DNA of 64,000 nucleotides from Magnetospirillum fulvum MGU-K5. Lineage in GTDB: Bacteria; Pseudomonadota; Alphaproteobacteria; Rhodospirillales; Magnetospirillaceae. The DNA lies in contig NZ_AQPH01000004.1 in the NCBI RefSeq assembly GCF_000442515.1, positions 30,673 through 94,672 of the forward strand, given 5' to 3'. This document shows, piece after piece, positions 27,766 through 35,564 of this stretch. Both the position numbers and the translations under genes were made by a program. Positions within the stretch are counted from its first letter, which is position 1, and each line of letters starts with the position of its first letter. The notes beneath the pieces were generated by a model. The model was not told the origin of the DNA. It did no database searches and was given only the letters and a program-made list of their open reading frames with translations.

Positions 27766-28901
27766 GCGCCGTCTTCGACCCGCTGACGCTGGCCCAGGCG
27801 CTGATCCGCCGTCCCAGCGTGACCCCCGAGGATGCCGGGGCGATCGATCTGCTGATCGACGCCCTGACGCCGATGGGGTTCGTCTGCCACGAGATCCGCT
27901 CGGCAACCGGCGGGCCGGAGATCCGTAACCTGTATGCCCGCCGGGGAACCGGCGGGCCCAATTTCTGCTTTGCCGGTCATACCGATGTGGTGCCGCCGGG
28001 CCAGGGCTGGAGCGTCGATCCCTTTGCCGCCCTGGCGATCGACGGCCGTCTGTTCGGTCGCGGCGCCGCCGACATGAAGGGCGGCATCGCCTGCTTCGTC
28101 GCGGCGGTGGCGCAGATGCTGGCCGAGGGCGAGCCGTCGGGCTCGATCTCGTTGCTGATCACCGGCGACGAGGAAGGCCGCGCCATCGATGGCACCGTCA
28201 AGGTGCTCGACTGGCTGGCCGCCCGGGGCGAAACGATCGATGCCTGTCTGGTCGGCGAGCCGACCAATCCCCGCCAACTAGGCGAGATGATCAAGATCGG
28301 CCGTCGCGGCAGCCTCAACGCCCGGCTGCGGGTGATCGGCACCCAGGGCCATTCCGCCTATCCCCATCTGGCCGACAATCCGATTCCCCGGCTGATCGAA
28401 ATCCTGCGGCGGCTGACCGAAGCGCCGCTGGATCAGGGCACGCCGCATTTCCAGCCGTCGACCCTGGCCTTGACCACCGTCGATGTCGGCAATCCCGCCA
28501 CCAACGTCATTCCCGCCGAAGCCCGCGCCGGGTTCAATATCCGCTTCAACGATCTGCATAGCGGCGAGTCGCTGACGCGCTGGATCGAGCAGGTGGCCCG
28601 CGAATCCGGGGGGCAGGTCGAGGTGGCGGTCGAAGTGTCGGGCGAGGCCTTCCTGACCCCGCCCGGGCGCTTGTCCGACAGTCTGGTGAGCGCGATCCGC
28701 GCCGAAACCGGGCTTACCCCCGAACTGTCTACCAGCGGCGGCACCTCGGATGCCCGCTTCATCCGCTCGGTCTGCCCGGTGGTCGAATTCGGGTTGGTCG
28801 GTCAGACCATCCACAAAGCCGACGAACACGTCGCCATTGCCGATCTGGCTGGGCTGACCGCGATCTATCGCCGCGTGCTGGCCGATTGGGTGGGCGCATG
28901 A
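27762..28901 (+). CDS. dapE: Succinyl-diaminopimelate desuccinylase DapE
   Basis: Zinc/cobalt peptidase-family M20 enzyme releasing succinate from N-succinyl-LL-diaminopimelate. Metal-binding motifs: [21 protein letters not shown] and [12 protein letters not shown]. The dimerisation domain has [22 protein letters not shown], and the C-terminus has [12 protein letters not shown] with VEFGLVG. No ATG fits the N-terminus. The TTG at 27762, overlapping the dapD stop as TTGA, gives 379 residues and the typical [17 protein letters not shown] start. Confidence 0.95.
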   Translation: MSAVFDPLTLAQALIRRPSVTPEDAGAIDLLIDALTPMGFVCHEIRSATGGPEIRNLYARRGTGGPNFCFAGHTDVVPPGQGWSVDPFAALAIDGRLFGRGAADMKGGIACFVAAVAQMLAEGEPSGSISLLITGDEEGRAIDGTVKVLDWLAARGETIDACLVGEPTNPRQLGEMIKIGRRGSLNARLRVIGTQGHSAYPHLADNPIPRLIEILRRLTEAPLDQGTPHFQPSTLALTTVDVGNPATNVIPAEARAGFNIRFNDLHSGESLTRWIEQVARESGGQVEVAVEVSGEAFLTPPGRLSDSLVSAIRAETGLTPELSTSGGTSDARFIRSVCPVVEFGLVGQTIHKADEHVAIADLAGLTAIYRRVLADWVGA

Positions 28902-29455
28902 TCGGTTTTGCCGAAATCATCCGGTCTGTTTATGGCAGCTGGCTGCTGGCCTGCGGCAAGCCCAGCGGGATGCAATGGTTCGATTCCACGCCGGGTGGGG
29001 TGCTGCGCTCGTTCTGGGGACCGGCGCTGGTGCTGCCGGGCGTGCTGGTGCTCCAGGCGCTGGACGGGACCTTCGAAGAAGCCAATCTCGGCTTTGCCCT
29101 GGCGTCGCAACTGATCGCCTTTGTCATCGGCTGCACCGCCTTCCCCCTGGTGGTGGCGCAGATTTGCGACCAGATCGGCCGCAGCCAGAACTATTCCCGC
29201 TATCTGACCGTCTATAATTGGTCGGCGATCATTCAGATTTCCGCCCTGTTGCCGGTATCGCTGCTGGCCTGGCTGATGCCGGGAACGCCGATGGCCCTGC
29301 TCAGTCTGATCGTCACGGTCGGCCTGCTGTTTTATCAGGCCTATCTCGCCCGCGTTGCGCTGGGGGTGACCTATCTCGCCGCCGGTCTGCTGGTGACGCT
29401 CGATCTGCTGATCGGAACCCTGGTCCAGACCGCTGCTGATCGCATTGCCGGATAG
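28898..29455 (+). CDS. Small integral membrane protein of unknown function
   Basis: 185 residues with four to five predicted membrane helices (around [59 protein letters not shown] and [15 protein letters not shown]). A conserved-looking polar loop [20 protein letters not shown] lies between helices. It overlaps dapE as ATGA, so it is co-translated with the lysine genes, and cobA follows after 11 bases. I do not recognise the family; the overall layout recalls YIP1-like membrane proteins, but this is weak. Confidence 0.75.
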   Translation: MIGFAEIIRSVYGSWLLACGKPSGMQWFDSTPGGVLRSFWGPALVLPGVLVLQALDGTFEEANLGFALASQLIAFVIGCTAFPLVVAQICDQIGRSQNYSRYLTVYNWSAIIQISALLPVSLLAWLMPGTPMALLSLIVTVGLLFYQAYLARVALGVTYLAAGLLVTLDLLIGTLVQTAADRIAG

Positions 29456-29466
29456 CGAGTGCTATC

Positions 29467-30261
29467 GTGCCCGGCATGGATGATCTTCCGTTTGCCCTGC
29501 CTGCGTTCGAACCCGGCTCGGTCTGGCTGACCGGCGCGGGGCCTGGCGATCCCGGCCTGTTGACCCTGACGGCGCTGCATGGCCTGCGTCAGGCCGACAT
29601 CGTGATTCACGACGCCCTGCTTGATCCCCGCCTGCTGCGGCTGGTCCGTCCCGATGCCGTGGTCGAAGCCTGGGGCAAGCGCGGCGGCCGTGCCTCGCCG
29701 CATCAAAGCGAGATCACCGCCCGGCTGATCGAATTGGCCCGGCAGGGGCTGCGGGTGCTGCGGCTGAAAGGCGGCGATCCGTTCGTGTTCGGGCGCGGCG
29801 CCGAAGAGGCGCTGGCGCTGGCCGCCGCCTCGGTTCCCTTTCGCATCGTGCCGGGGATCACCGCCGGGATCGGCGGGCTGGCCTATGCCGGTGTTCCAGT
29901 GACCGCCGGATCGGCCAATTCCGCCTTCGCCTTCGTCACCGGCCATGGTCCCGATGGTGGCTTGCCCGACGATCTCGACCGGGTGGCGCTGGCCCCGGTG
30001 TTGGTGGTGTTCATGGGGCTGGCCCATCTGGCCGAGTTCAGCCGCCGTCTGATCGCGGCGGGACGCTCACCTGATGAAGCGTCAGCGCTGGTCGCGTCGG
30101 CGGCGACGCCGCGCCAACGGGTGGTCGAGACCCGGCTGGCCGATCTGGCCGAAAGCGCGGAGGCTCACGCGCTCGACCCGCCCGCTCTGGTGGTGGTTGG
30201 TCCGGTGGTGGGGTTGCGCGAGCGGCTGGATTGGTGGCGGCCGCTGGCGGAGAGCGGCTGA
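29467..30261 (+). CDS. cobA: Uroporphyrinogen-III C-methyltransferase CobA (SUMT)
   Basis: Adds methyl groups at C-2 and C-7 of uroporphyrinogen III to give precorrin-2, the entry to cobalamin and siroheme. Family motifs: VWLTGAGPGDPGLLTLTAL, DALLDPRLLRL, KRGGRASPHQSEI, RLKGGDPFVFGRG and PGITAGIGGLAYAGVPVT. No CysG-type dehydrogenase domain is attached. The start is GTG 29467 or ATG 29476; neither has a strong ribosome-binding site. It overlaps the next gene as TGATG. Confidence 0.93.
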   Translation: MPGMDDLPFALPAFEPGSVWLTGAGPGDPGLLTLTALHGLRQADIVIHDALLDPRLLRLVRPDAVVEAWGKRGGRASPHQSEITARLIELARQGLRVLRLKGGDPFVFGRGAEEALALAAASVPFRIVPGITAGIGGLAYAGVPVTAGSANSAFAFVTGHGPDGGLPDDLDRVALAPVLVVFMGLAHLAEFSRRLIAAGRSPDEASALVASAATPRQRVVETRLADLAESAEAHALDPPALVVVGPVVGLRERLDWWRPLAESG

Positions 30262-31001
30262 TGCATGACGCGGCGGCGCATTCGGTTTATCGCGAATTGC
30301 TGGCCCAATGTGGTGGCGATAGCGGATTGATCGCCACGCTGCTGGTCACCGGGCTGATCGGCGGGTTTATTCATTGCGGCGGGATGTGCGGGCCGCTGGT
30401 GCTGGCTCAGGTGATGGCGGGAATCCGTGCGGTTCCGGCCGGGCCGGGGGCAGAGTTGCGGCGGCTGGCCGGGGCGGCGCTGCTGCCCTATCATTTCGGT
30501 CGCGTTCTGACCTATGCCGCGCTGGGGGCCGGGGCGGGCGCGGTGGCCGGTCTGGTCCGCGATTTGCCGCTGTTTCGCTGGGTTGCGGTGGCGCTGCTGT
30601 TGCTGGCGGCACTGCTGTTGGGCCTGCAAGCCTGGCCGCGCCGGGGCCGGGGCGACTTTGGCGGCCGAGGGGTGGCGGGGCTGGGGCGTCTTGTCCAGCC
30701 GTTGTTCGCCGCCCCGACCGGATGGCGGGGCGTTCTGCTCGGTCTGCTGCTCGGCTTTCTCCCCTGCGGGATGGTCTATGCTGCGTTGGCGGCCGCGGCC
30801 GCGGCGGGCGATCCGCTTCTGTCGGCCGCCGCGATGCTGGCGTTTGGCATCGGCACGATGCCGGTGTTGATCCTGGTCGCGGCGATCGGCCACGCCGCTT
30901 TGGTGCGCTGGCGGCAAAGTCTGCTGCGGGTTGCCCCGGTGTTGCTGCTGCTCAATGCCGGGTGGCTGGGCCTGCTGGCGTTTCGTTTGGCGATGGGATG
31001 A
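30261..31001 (+). CDS. Membrane protein with HCGGMCG motif (TauE/SafE or DsbD-like transmembrane family)
   Basis: A 246-residue polytopic membrane protein with about six helices. Two Cys-containing segments stand out: GGFIHCGGMCGPLVLA in the first helix and LGFLPCGMVYAAL after the central loop. They mark the UreH/DsbD_2-type transmembrane family often annotated as sulfite exporter TauE/SafE. Members with HCxGMCG are suspected metal (copper or nickel) handlers, not thiol reductases. It sits between cobA and cobB, overlapping both by 1-4 bases, so a role in cobalt or cobalamin supply is conceivable but not shown. Confidence 0.75.
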   Translation: MHDAAAHSVYRELLAQCGGDSGLIATLLVTGLIGGFIHCGGMCGPLVLAQVMAGIRAVPAGPGAELRRLAGAALLPYHFGRVLTYAALGAGAGAVAGLVRDLPLFRWVAVALLLLAALLLGLQAWPRRGRGDFGGRGVAGLGRLVQPLFAAPTGWRGVLLGLLLGFLPCGMVYAALAAAAAAGDPLLSAAAMLAFGIGTMPVLILVAAIGHAALVRWRQSLLRVAPVLLLLNAGWLGLLAFRLAMG

Positions 31002-32350
31002 GCGAGATGGGTGCACCCGGACTAATCATTTCGGCCCCGTCCTCGGGCAGCGGTAAGACCTCGGTGACGCTGGGATTGCTCCGCGCTTTGGCCCGGCGGG
31101 GAGTACGGGTGGGGTCGGCCAAGGTCGGTCCCGATTTCATCGATCCCGCCTTTCACGCCGCCGCCAGCGGCCAAGCCTGTTTCAATCTCGACGGCTGGGC
31201 GATGCGCCCCGCCACCCTGGCCGGATTGACGACGCACGTCGGGGCGGGGGTCGATCTGGTCGTCTGCGAAGGGGTGATGGGGCTGTTCGACGGGGCCTTG
31301 ACCGCACCGGATCAGCCCGACGGCAGCACCGCCCAACTGGCGCTGGCCACTGGCTGGCCGGTGGTGCTGGTGCTGGACGGGCGCGGAATGATCGCCTCGG
31401 CGGCGGCAGTGTTGGCCGGGTTCGACCGGCTGCGGCCCGGTCCGGGGCTGGCCGGTGTCGTGTTCAATCGGGTCCGTTCTTCACGCGCCCAGGCCGCGAT
31501 CGAAAGCGCCTGCCGGGCCGCCTGTCCCGATGTCGCGCTGCTGGGCTTTTTGCCGCCCGCTCCGGCGCTGGAGATGAAAAGCCGTCATCTCGGGCTGGTC
31601 CAGGCCTGCGAGCGGCCCGATCTCGACGCCTTTCTCGACGGTGCCGCCGCTCTGGTCGAGGCCCATCTCGACCTTGACCGTCTGTGTGCCCTCGCCCGCC
31701 CGGCCCGGCTGTCCGCGTCGGCTCCGGCCGTGCCGCTGCCGCCGTTGGGTCAGCGGATCGCCCTGGCCGCCGATGCCGCCTTTGCCTTTGCCTATCCGGC
31801 AACGCTGGACGGCTGGCGCGCCGCCGGGGCCGAAATCGTTCCGTTCTCGCCCCTGGCCGATCAGGGGCCGGACCCTGCCGCCGACGCGGTCTATCTTCCC
31901 GGCGGCTACCCTGAGCTTCATGCCGGTCTGCTGGCGGGCAACCAGGGCTTTCTGGGCGGTCTCCGCGCCGCCGCCGACCGGGGCGCGGCTCTGTTCGGCG
32001 AGTGCGGCGGCTATATGGTGCTGGGGCGCGGGATCGAGGACGAGACGGGAACCCGCCACGCGATGGCCGGGTTGCTCGGGCTGGAAAGCTCGTTCGCCCG
32101 GCGGCGGCTTCACCTCGGCTATCGCCGTGCCGTGCTGGAATGCGCGGGCGCGTTGGGTGTGGTCGGGGCGGTGTTTCGTGGCCACGAATTTCATTACGCC
32201 TCGGTTCTGGCCGAGGAGGGGGAGGCGCTGTTCACGGTATCCGGGGCTGACGGTGCCGGGCTGGGCCGCTGTGGGCTTTGCTCCGGCACCGTCGCCGGGT
32301 CGTTCGTTCACCTGATCGACCGGGACGAAGGCGTCGCTACACCGCCTTGA
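30998..32350 (+). CDS. cobB: Cobyrinate / hydrogenobyrinate a,c-diamide synthase
   Basis: ATP-dependent amidation of the a and c side chains of the corrin ring using glutamine. The N-terminal dethiobiotin-synthetase-like domain has the P-loop APSSGSGKTSVTLGLLRAL, GPDFIDP and CEGVMGLFDG. The C-terminal class I glutamine amidotransferase domain has YLPGGYPEL and the Cys nucleophile in FGECGGYMVLG, with GHEFHYAS later. The ATG at 30998 overlaps the membrane-protein stop as ATGA. 450 residues is normal. Its 3' end overlaps convergent phaC by 14 bases. Confidence 0.93.
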   Translation: MSEMGAPGLIISAPSSGSGKTSVTLGLLRALARRGVRVGSAKVGPDFIDPAFHAAASGQACFNLDGWAMRPATLAGLTTHVGAGVDLVVCEGVMGLFDGALTAPDQPDGSTAQLALATGWPVVLVLDGRGMIASAAAVLAGFDRLRPGPGLAGVVFNRVRSSRAQAAIESACRAACPDVALLGFLPPAPALEMKSRHLGLVQACERPDLDAFLDGAAALVEAHLDLDRLCALARPARLSASAPAVPLPPLGQRIALAADAAFAFAYPATLDGWRAAGAEIVPFSPLADQGPDPAADAVYLPGGYPELHAGLLAGNQGFLGGLRAAADRGAALFGECGGYMVLGRGIEDETGTRHAMAGLLGLESSFARRRLHLGYRRAVLECAGALGVVGAVFRGHEFHYASVLAEEGEALFTVSGADGAGLGRCGLCSGTVAGSFVHLIDRDEGVATPP

Positions 32351-34133
32351 CGGTGACGTAGCTGCCGGGAGCGTCCTCGATCACCGGAAGCGGGCCGTCG
32401 CCGGGCTGGCGCACCGCGACCTGCGGTCCGGCGTTCTTCTCGACCCAGCTCTGCCAATCGGTCCACCACGATCCTGGGTTTTCCGTTGCGCCCGCCAGCC
32501 AAGCCTCAGGGGTTTTGGCCTTTTTGGCATTGACCCAGTAAGTGTATTTGTTGGCGACGGGGGGATTGACCACGCCCGCGATATGACCCGAAGCCGACAG
32601 CACGAAGCGGACCGGGCCGGAGACGTGGCGGGTCAGCGAGAAGGTGCTTTGCCACGGCGCGATATGGTCCTCGCGGGTCGACAGCAGGTAGATCGGGGTC
32701 TTGATCGCGCCCAGATCGATCGGGATGCCGTCGATTTCGATCCCGCCCGGCTCGATCAGCTTGTTCTCCTGATACATCTTGCGCAGATAGAAGCTGTGCA
32801 TCGCCGCCGGCATCCGGGTCGAGTCCGAATTCCAGTACAGCAGATCGAACGGGAACGGGTCCTTGCCCAACAGGTAATTGTTGACGACGAACGACCAGAT
32901 CAGGTCGTTGGCCCGCAACATGTTGAAGGTGGTGGCCATGTCGCGACCGTCGAGGAAGCCGGTCTGCGACATCCGCGCTTCAAGGCTGACCAATTGCTCT
33001 TCATCGATGAAGATGCCGAGCTCGCCCGGCTCCTTGAAGTCGGTCATCGTCGCGAGCAGGGTGGTCGAGACGATGCGATCGTCCCCTTTTGCCGCCAGCC
33101 AGGCCATGGTGCAGACCGTCAGGGTGCCGCCCAGGCAATAGCCGACCAGATTGGCCCGGCGCTGGCCGGTGATCTGCTCGATCGCGTCGAGCGCGGCCAG
33201 CGGACCTTCGTGCATGTAATTGCCAAAGGTCTTGCCCCCCAGCGATTCGTCGGGATTGACCCACGAAATCACGAAGACGGTGTGGCCCTGATCGACCGCC
33301 CATTTCAGGAAGGAATTTTTCGGCCGCAGATCGAGGATGTAATATTTGTTGATCCACGGCGGCACCACCAGCAGCGGCGTTTCGAACGTCGTGGGCGTGG
33401 TCGGGGTATATTGGATCAATTGCATCAGGTCGTTTTGGAAAACGACCTTGCCCGGCGTCACCGCGATGTTCTCGCCGACGCGGAAGGCGTCGTAATCGGT
33501 CATCCGGATCGCCAGACTGCCCTTGCCGCGCTCCAGATCGCCCAGCAGATTGTCGAGACCCTTCAGCAAGTTCTCGCCGCCGGATTCGACGGTAGCCCGC
33601 AATACTTCGGGATTGGTCAGGACGAAGTTGCTGGGAGACATCGCATCGACGAACTGGCGGGTATAGAAATCGACCTTCTTGGCTGAACGCTCGTCCAGAC
33701 CCTCGACCCCACGGACGACGTTTTGCATCCACCGCGCCGACAGCAAATAGGATTGCTTGATGTAGTCAAAGACCTCGTTGTCGTTCCACATCTGGTCCTT
33801 GAAGCGGCGATCGCCGGAATCCGGGGCTACCACCGGATCGGTCTTTTGCCCCAGCATCCGCAGCGTGGTGTTTTGCCACAGCGCGGCATAATCCTGCCAC
33901 AGCGACACCTGCGCCTCGACGATCTTGGCCGGATCGCTGATGATCCGGGTCGTCATCTCAAGGAAGGCATTGCCGATGTTGAGCGGGTCGAGCGAAGCGA
34001 TCGTCGGATCGGCTGCCTGACGAGTAATGAAGTCACTGACGAGACGTTGGCTGCGTTCGGCGATGCTGGTCATTGCCGATGAAAATTCGGAGGGATCGAG
34101 CAGCTTGGTTCCCGCGACCTTTGGATCGGTCAT
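32337..34133 (-). CDS. phaC: Class I poly(3-hydroxyalkanoate) synthase PhaC
   Basis: Polymerises (R)-3-hydroxyacyl-CoA into PHA storage granules. The lipase-like box with catalytic Cys is GYCLGG in ANLVGYCLGGTLTVC. The alpha/beta-hydrolase domain also has VPPWINKYYILDL, the Asp-containing STREDHIAPW and His in ASGHIAGVVNPP. The N-terminal region includes DPLNIGNAFLEM, as in class I enzymes. I chose ATG 34133 (MTDPKVAG, 598 residues) because a GGGG-rich ribosome-binding site precedes it; an ATG at 34145 is the alternative. No phaA/B/R or phasin gene is nearby. Confidence 0.95.
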   Translation of the reverse strand: MTDPKVAGTKLLDPSEFSSAMTSIAERSQRLVSDFITRQAADPTIASLDPLNIGNAFLEMTTRIISDPAKIVEAQVSLWQDYAALWQNTTLRMLGQKTDPVVAPDSGDRRFKDQMWNDNEVFDYIKQSYLLSARWMQNVVRGVEGLDERSAKKVDFYTRQFVDAMSPSNFVLTNPEVLRATVESGGENLLKGLDNLLGDLERGKGSLAIRMTDYDAFRVGENIAVTPGKVVFQNDLMQLIQYTPTTPTTFETPLLVVPPWINKYYILDLRPKNSFLKWAVDQGHTVFVISWVNPDESLGGKTFGNYMHEGPLAALDAIEQITGQRRANLVGYCLGGTLTVCTMAWLAAKGDDRIVSTTLLATMTDFKEPGELGIFIDEEQLVSLEARMSQTGFLDGRDMATTFNMLRANDLIWSFVVNNYLLGKDPFPFDLLYWNSDSTRMPAAMHSFYLRKMYQENKLIEPGGIEIDGIPIDLGAIKTPIYLLSTREDHIAPWQSTFSLTRHVSGPVRFVLSASGHIAGVVNPPVANKYTYWVNAKKAKTPEAWLAGATENPGSWWTDWQSWVEKNAGPQVAVRQPGDGPLPVIEDAPGSYVTVKAV

Positions 34134-34221
34134 TTCGCACCCCATGGATGTTGCAGGAAGAAACGCCGCCGCCACCGGCCACGCCGACCGGTCCGGAGGG
34201 GGACGAGAAAATCGTCCTCTC

Positions 34222-34249
34222 TTTACACGTTACACACAATCTATATACT
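34222..34249 (+). promoter_or_regulatory. Promoter for the 34339 lipoprotein gene
   Basis: TTTACA (34222-34227), 16-base spacer, TATACT (34244-34249), in an AT-rich island unusual for this window. It overlaps the divergent phaC promoter. Confidence 0.65.
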
Positions 34250-34269
34250 TTCTATCGCCCGCCTGATAA
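34242..34269 (-). promoter_or_regulatory. Candidate promoter for phaC, overlapping the divergent one
   Basis: On the minus strand TTATCA (34269-34264), 16-base spacer, TATATA (34247-34242). Its -10 shares bases with the -10 of the plus-strand promoter, so RNA polymerase could use only one at a time. Confidence 0.5.
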
Positions 34270-34338
34270 ACGTGAACTTGCCGTAAATCCCGGCAGAGAC
34301 CAATTTCTGTTGTCCTTATCGGGGGTCGCCGTCCCACC

Positions 34339-35487
34339 ATGTTCGAGTCCATCGAGATCATGCGCCGCAATCTCCGGCGCCGGATGCTCGCGGTCGGCAC
34401 CAGCGTCGCCACGGCTGCGTTGATTTCTGGTTGCTCGTGGGTGCCCGACGCTTTGAACCCGGTCGAGTGGTACCGGGGGATCGCCGGATCTTCGAACGAC
34501 GAGGTCAGCGCCTCTGATATCGCCGCTCCCCGCCGGTCGGGTGGAAAAAGCGACGAGACCAACGCCCAGGGTGTCGGCCGTGGTCTTGCCGCCGACCGTG
34601 ACAACGCCAAATATGCCAGCGCCTCCCGCCGCGAACCCGCGCCGACCAAGCAGCTGGCCCGCCGTACTGTCGTCGCTCCGGTCCAGACCGCCGACGCGAC
34701 CCCGCCGGTTCCGGCTGTACCCGCACCCGCGCCGGTGGTAGCGTCACCGTTGCCGGTTCCGCCCGGTGCGACCTCGGCCAGCGTGGCTGCCTCGACCGCC
34801 GCTCCGGCTGCCGTGCGTGAAATGCCGTCGCTCGACCGTCAGATGCGGACCGCCCGCGACGAAGGCCCCAGCGCCGCCCCGACCCAAATTGCCAGCGCGC
34901 CACCGCCCCGGCCCAATATTCCCGAGACGGTGCCGACCCGCCGCAGCACCCTGGTCGATCATTACCAGCAGCGCCTGAACGAATCCTCCGCCGCCACGGC
35001 CAAGAGCGGGACGTTCGATTCGGTGCCGCCGCCCCGGCCGGACTCGTCTTACGCGCAACCGGCCTCGGCCTATGCGGTCCCCGCCAATGCTCCGATCACC
35101 TATCGGAGCCAGCAGCCGCTGCCCGCCGCATCCTTCGCGTCGCCCGACGACGTGGCCCCGGTGCTGATCCCGCCGCGCGGCGTGCGCGGGGCCAAGGGGG
35201 CGGTGTTGCCGCCCGCTCCTGCCGCCAGCTTTGTCGTTGCGTCGTTCCGTCCTGATTACGATGGCGGATTGAGCGCGGACAACCTGTCCCAATTGCGCGA
35301 TGTCGCCGCTCTCAACCGTCGCTCTGGCGGCGTGATCCGGCTGGACGGTCAGATCGAACCGGGCACGGCGCGGCGGATCGTCGCGGCCTTGGCCCAGATG
35401 GGCGTTCCCTCGCGCAAGATCCGGGTCGCCCCGGATTCGTCTGGCGTGGACGAGGGCGGCGAGGTCCGGATCTCGATCGATTACTAA
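34339..35487 (+). CDS. Proline/alanine-rich lipoprotein of unknown function
   Basis: 382 residues. An Arg-rich N-terminus and hydrophobic stretch end in the lipobox LISGC, so a lipidated envelope protein is likely. The mature start has a WVPDALNPVEWYRG motif that I have the impression recurs in alphaproteobacterial lipoproteins. A long low-complexity Pro/Ala/Ser region (residues about 60-290) should be disordered and could span the periplasm. The last 80 residues form a compact domain with IRLDGQIEPGTARRIVAALAQMG and KIRVAPDS, somewhat like OmpA-family tails but not assignable. A second start at 34360 is possible. Confidence 0.75.
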   Translation: MFESIEIMRRNLRRRMLAVGTSVATAALISGCSWVPDALNPVEWYRGIAGSSNDEVSASDIAAPRRSGGKSDETNAQGVGRGLAADRDNAKYASASRREPAPTKQLARRTVVAPVQTADATPPVPAVPAPAPVVASPLPVPPGATSASVAASTAAPAAVREMPSLDRQMRTARDEGPSAAPTQIASAPPPRPNIPETVPTRRSTLVDHYQQRLNESSAATAKSGTFDSVPPPRPDSSYAQPASAYAVPANAPITYRSQQPLPAASFASPDDVAPVLIPPRGVRGAKGAVLPPAPAASFVVASFRPDYDGGLSADNLSQLRDVAALNRRSGGVIRLDGQIEPGTARRIVAALAQMGVPSRKIRVAPDSSGVDEGGEVRISIDY

Positions 35488-35564
35488 CCGTTCCCGTTGC
35501 GGAAAAGGGGGCGACGCTTAACGGAAAGGCGTGCCCTTGGTGGCGCGCCCAGAGCGGAGGTGCC

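Noticed and set aside
29300..30260. Possible cobalamin riboswitch ahead of cobA
   Set aside because: Only 11 bases separate the genes, and no B12-box-like conserved sequence was seen.
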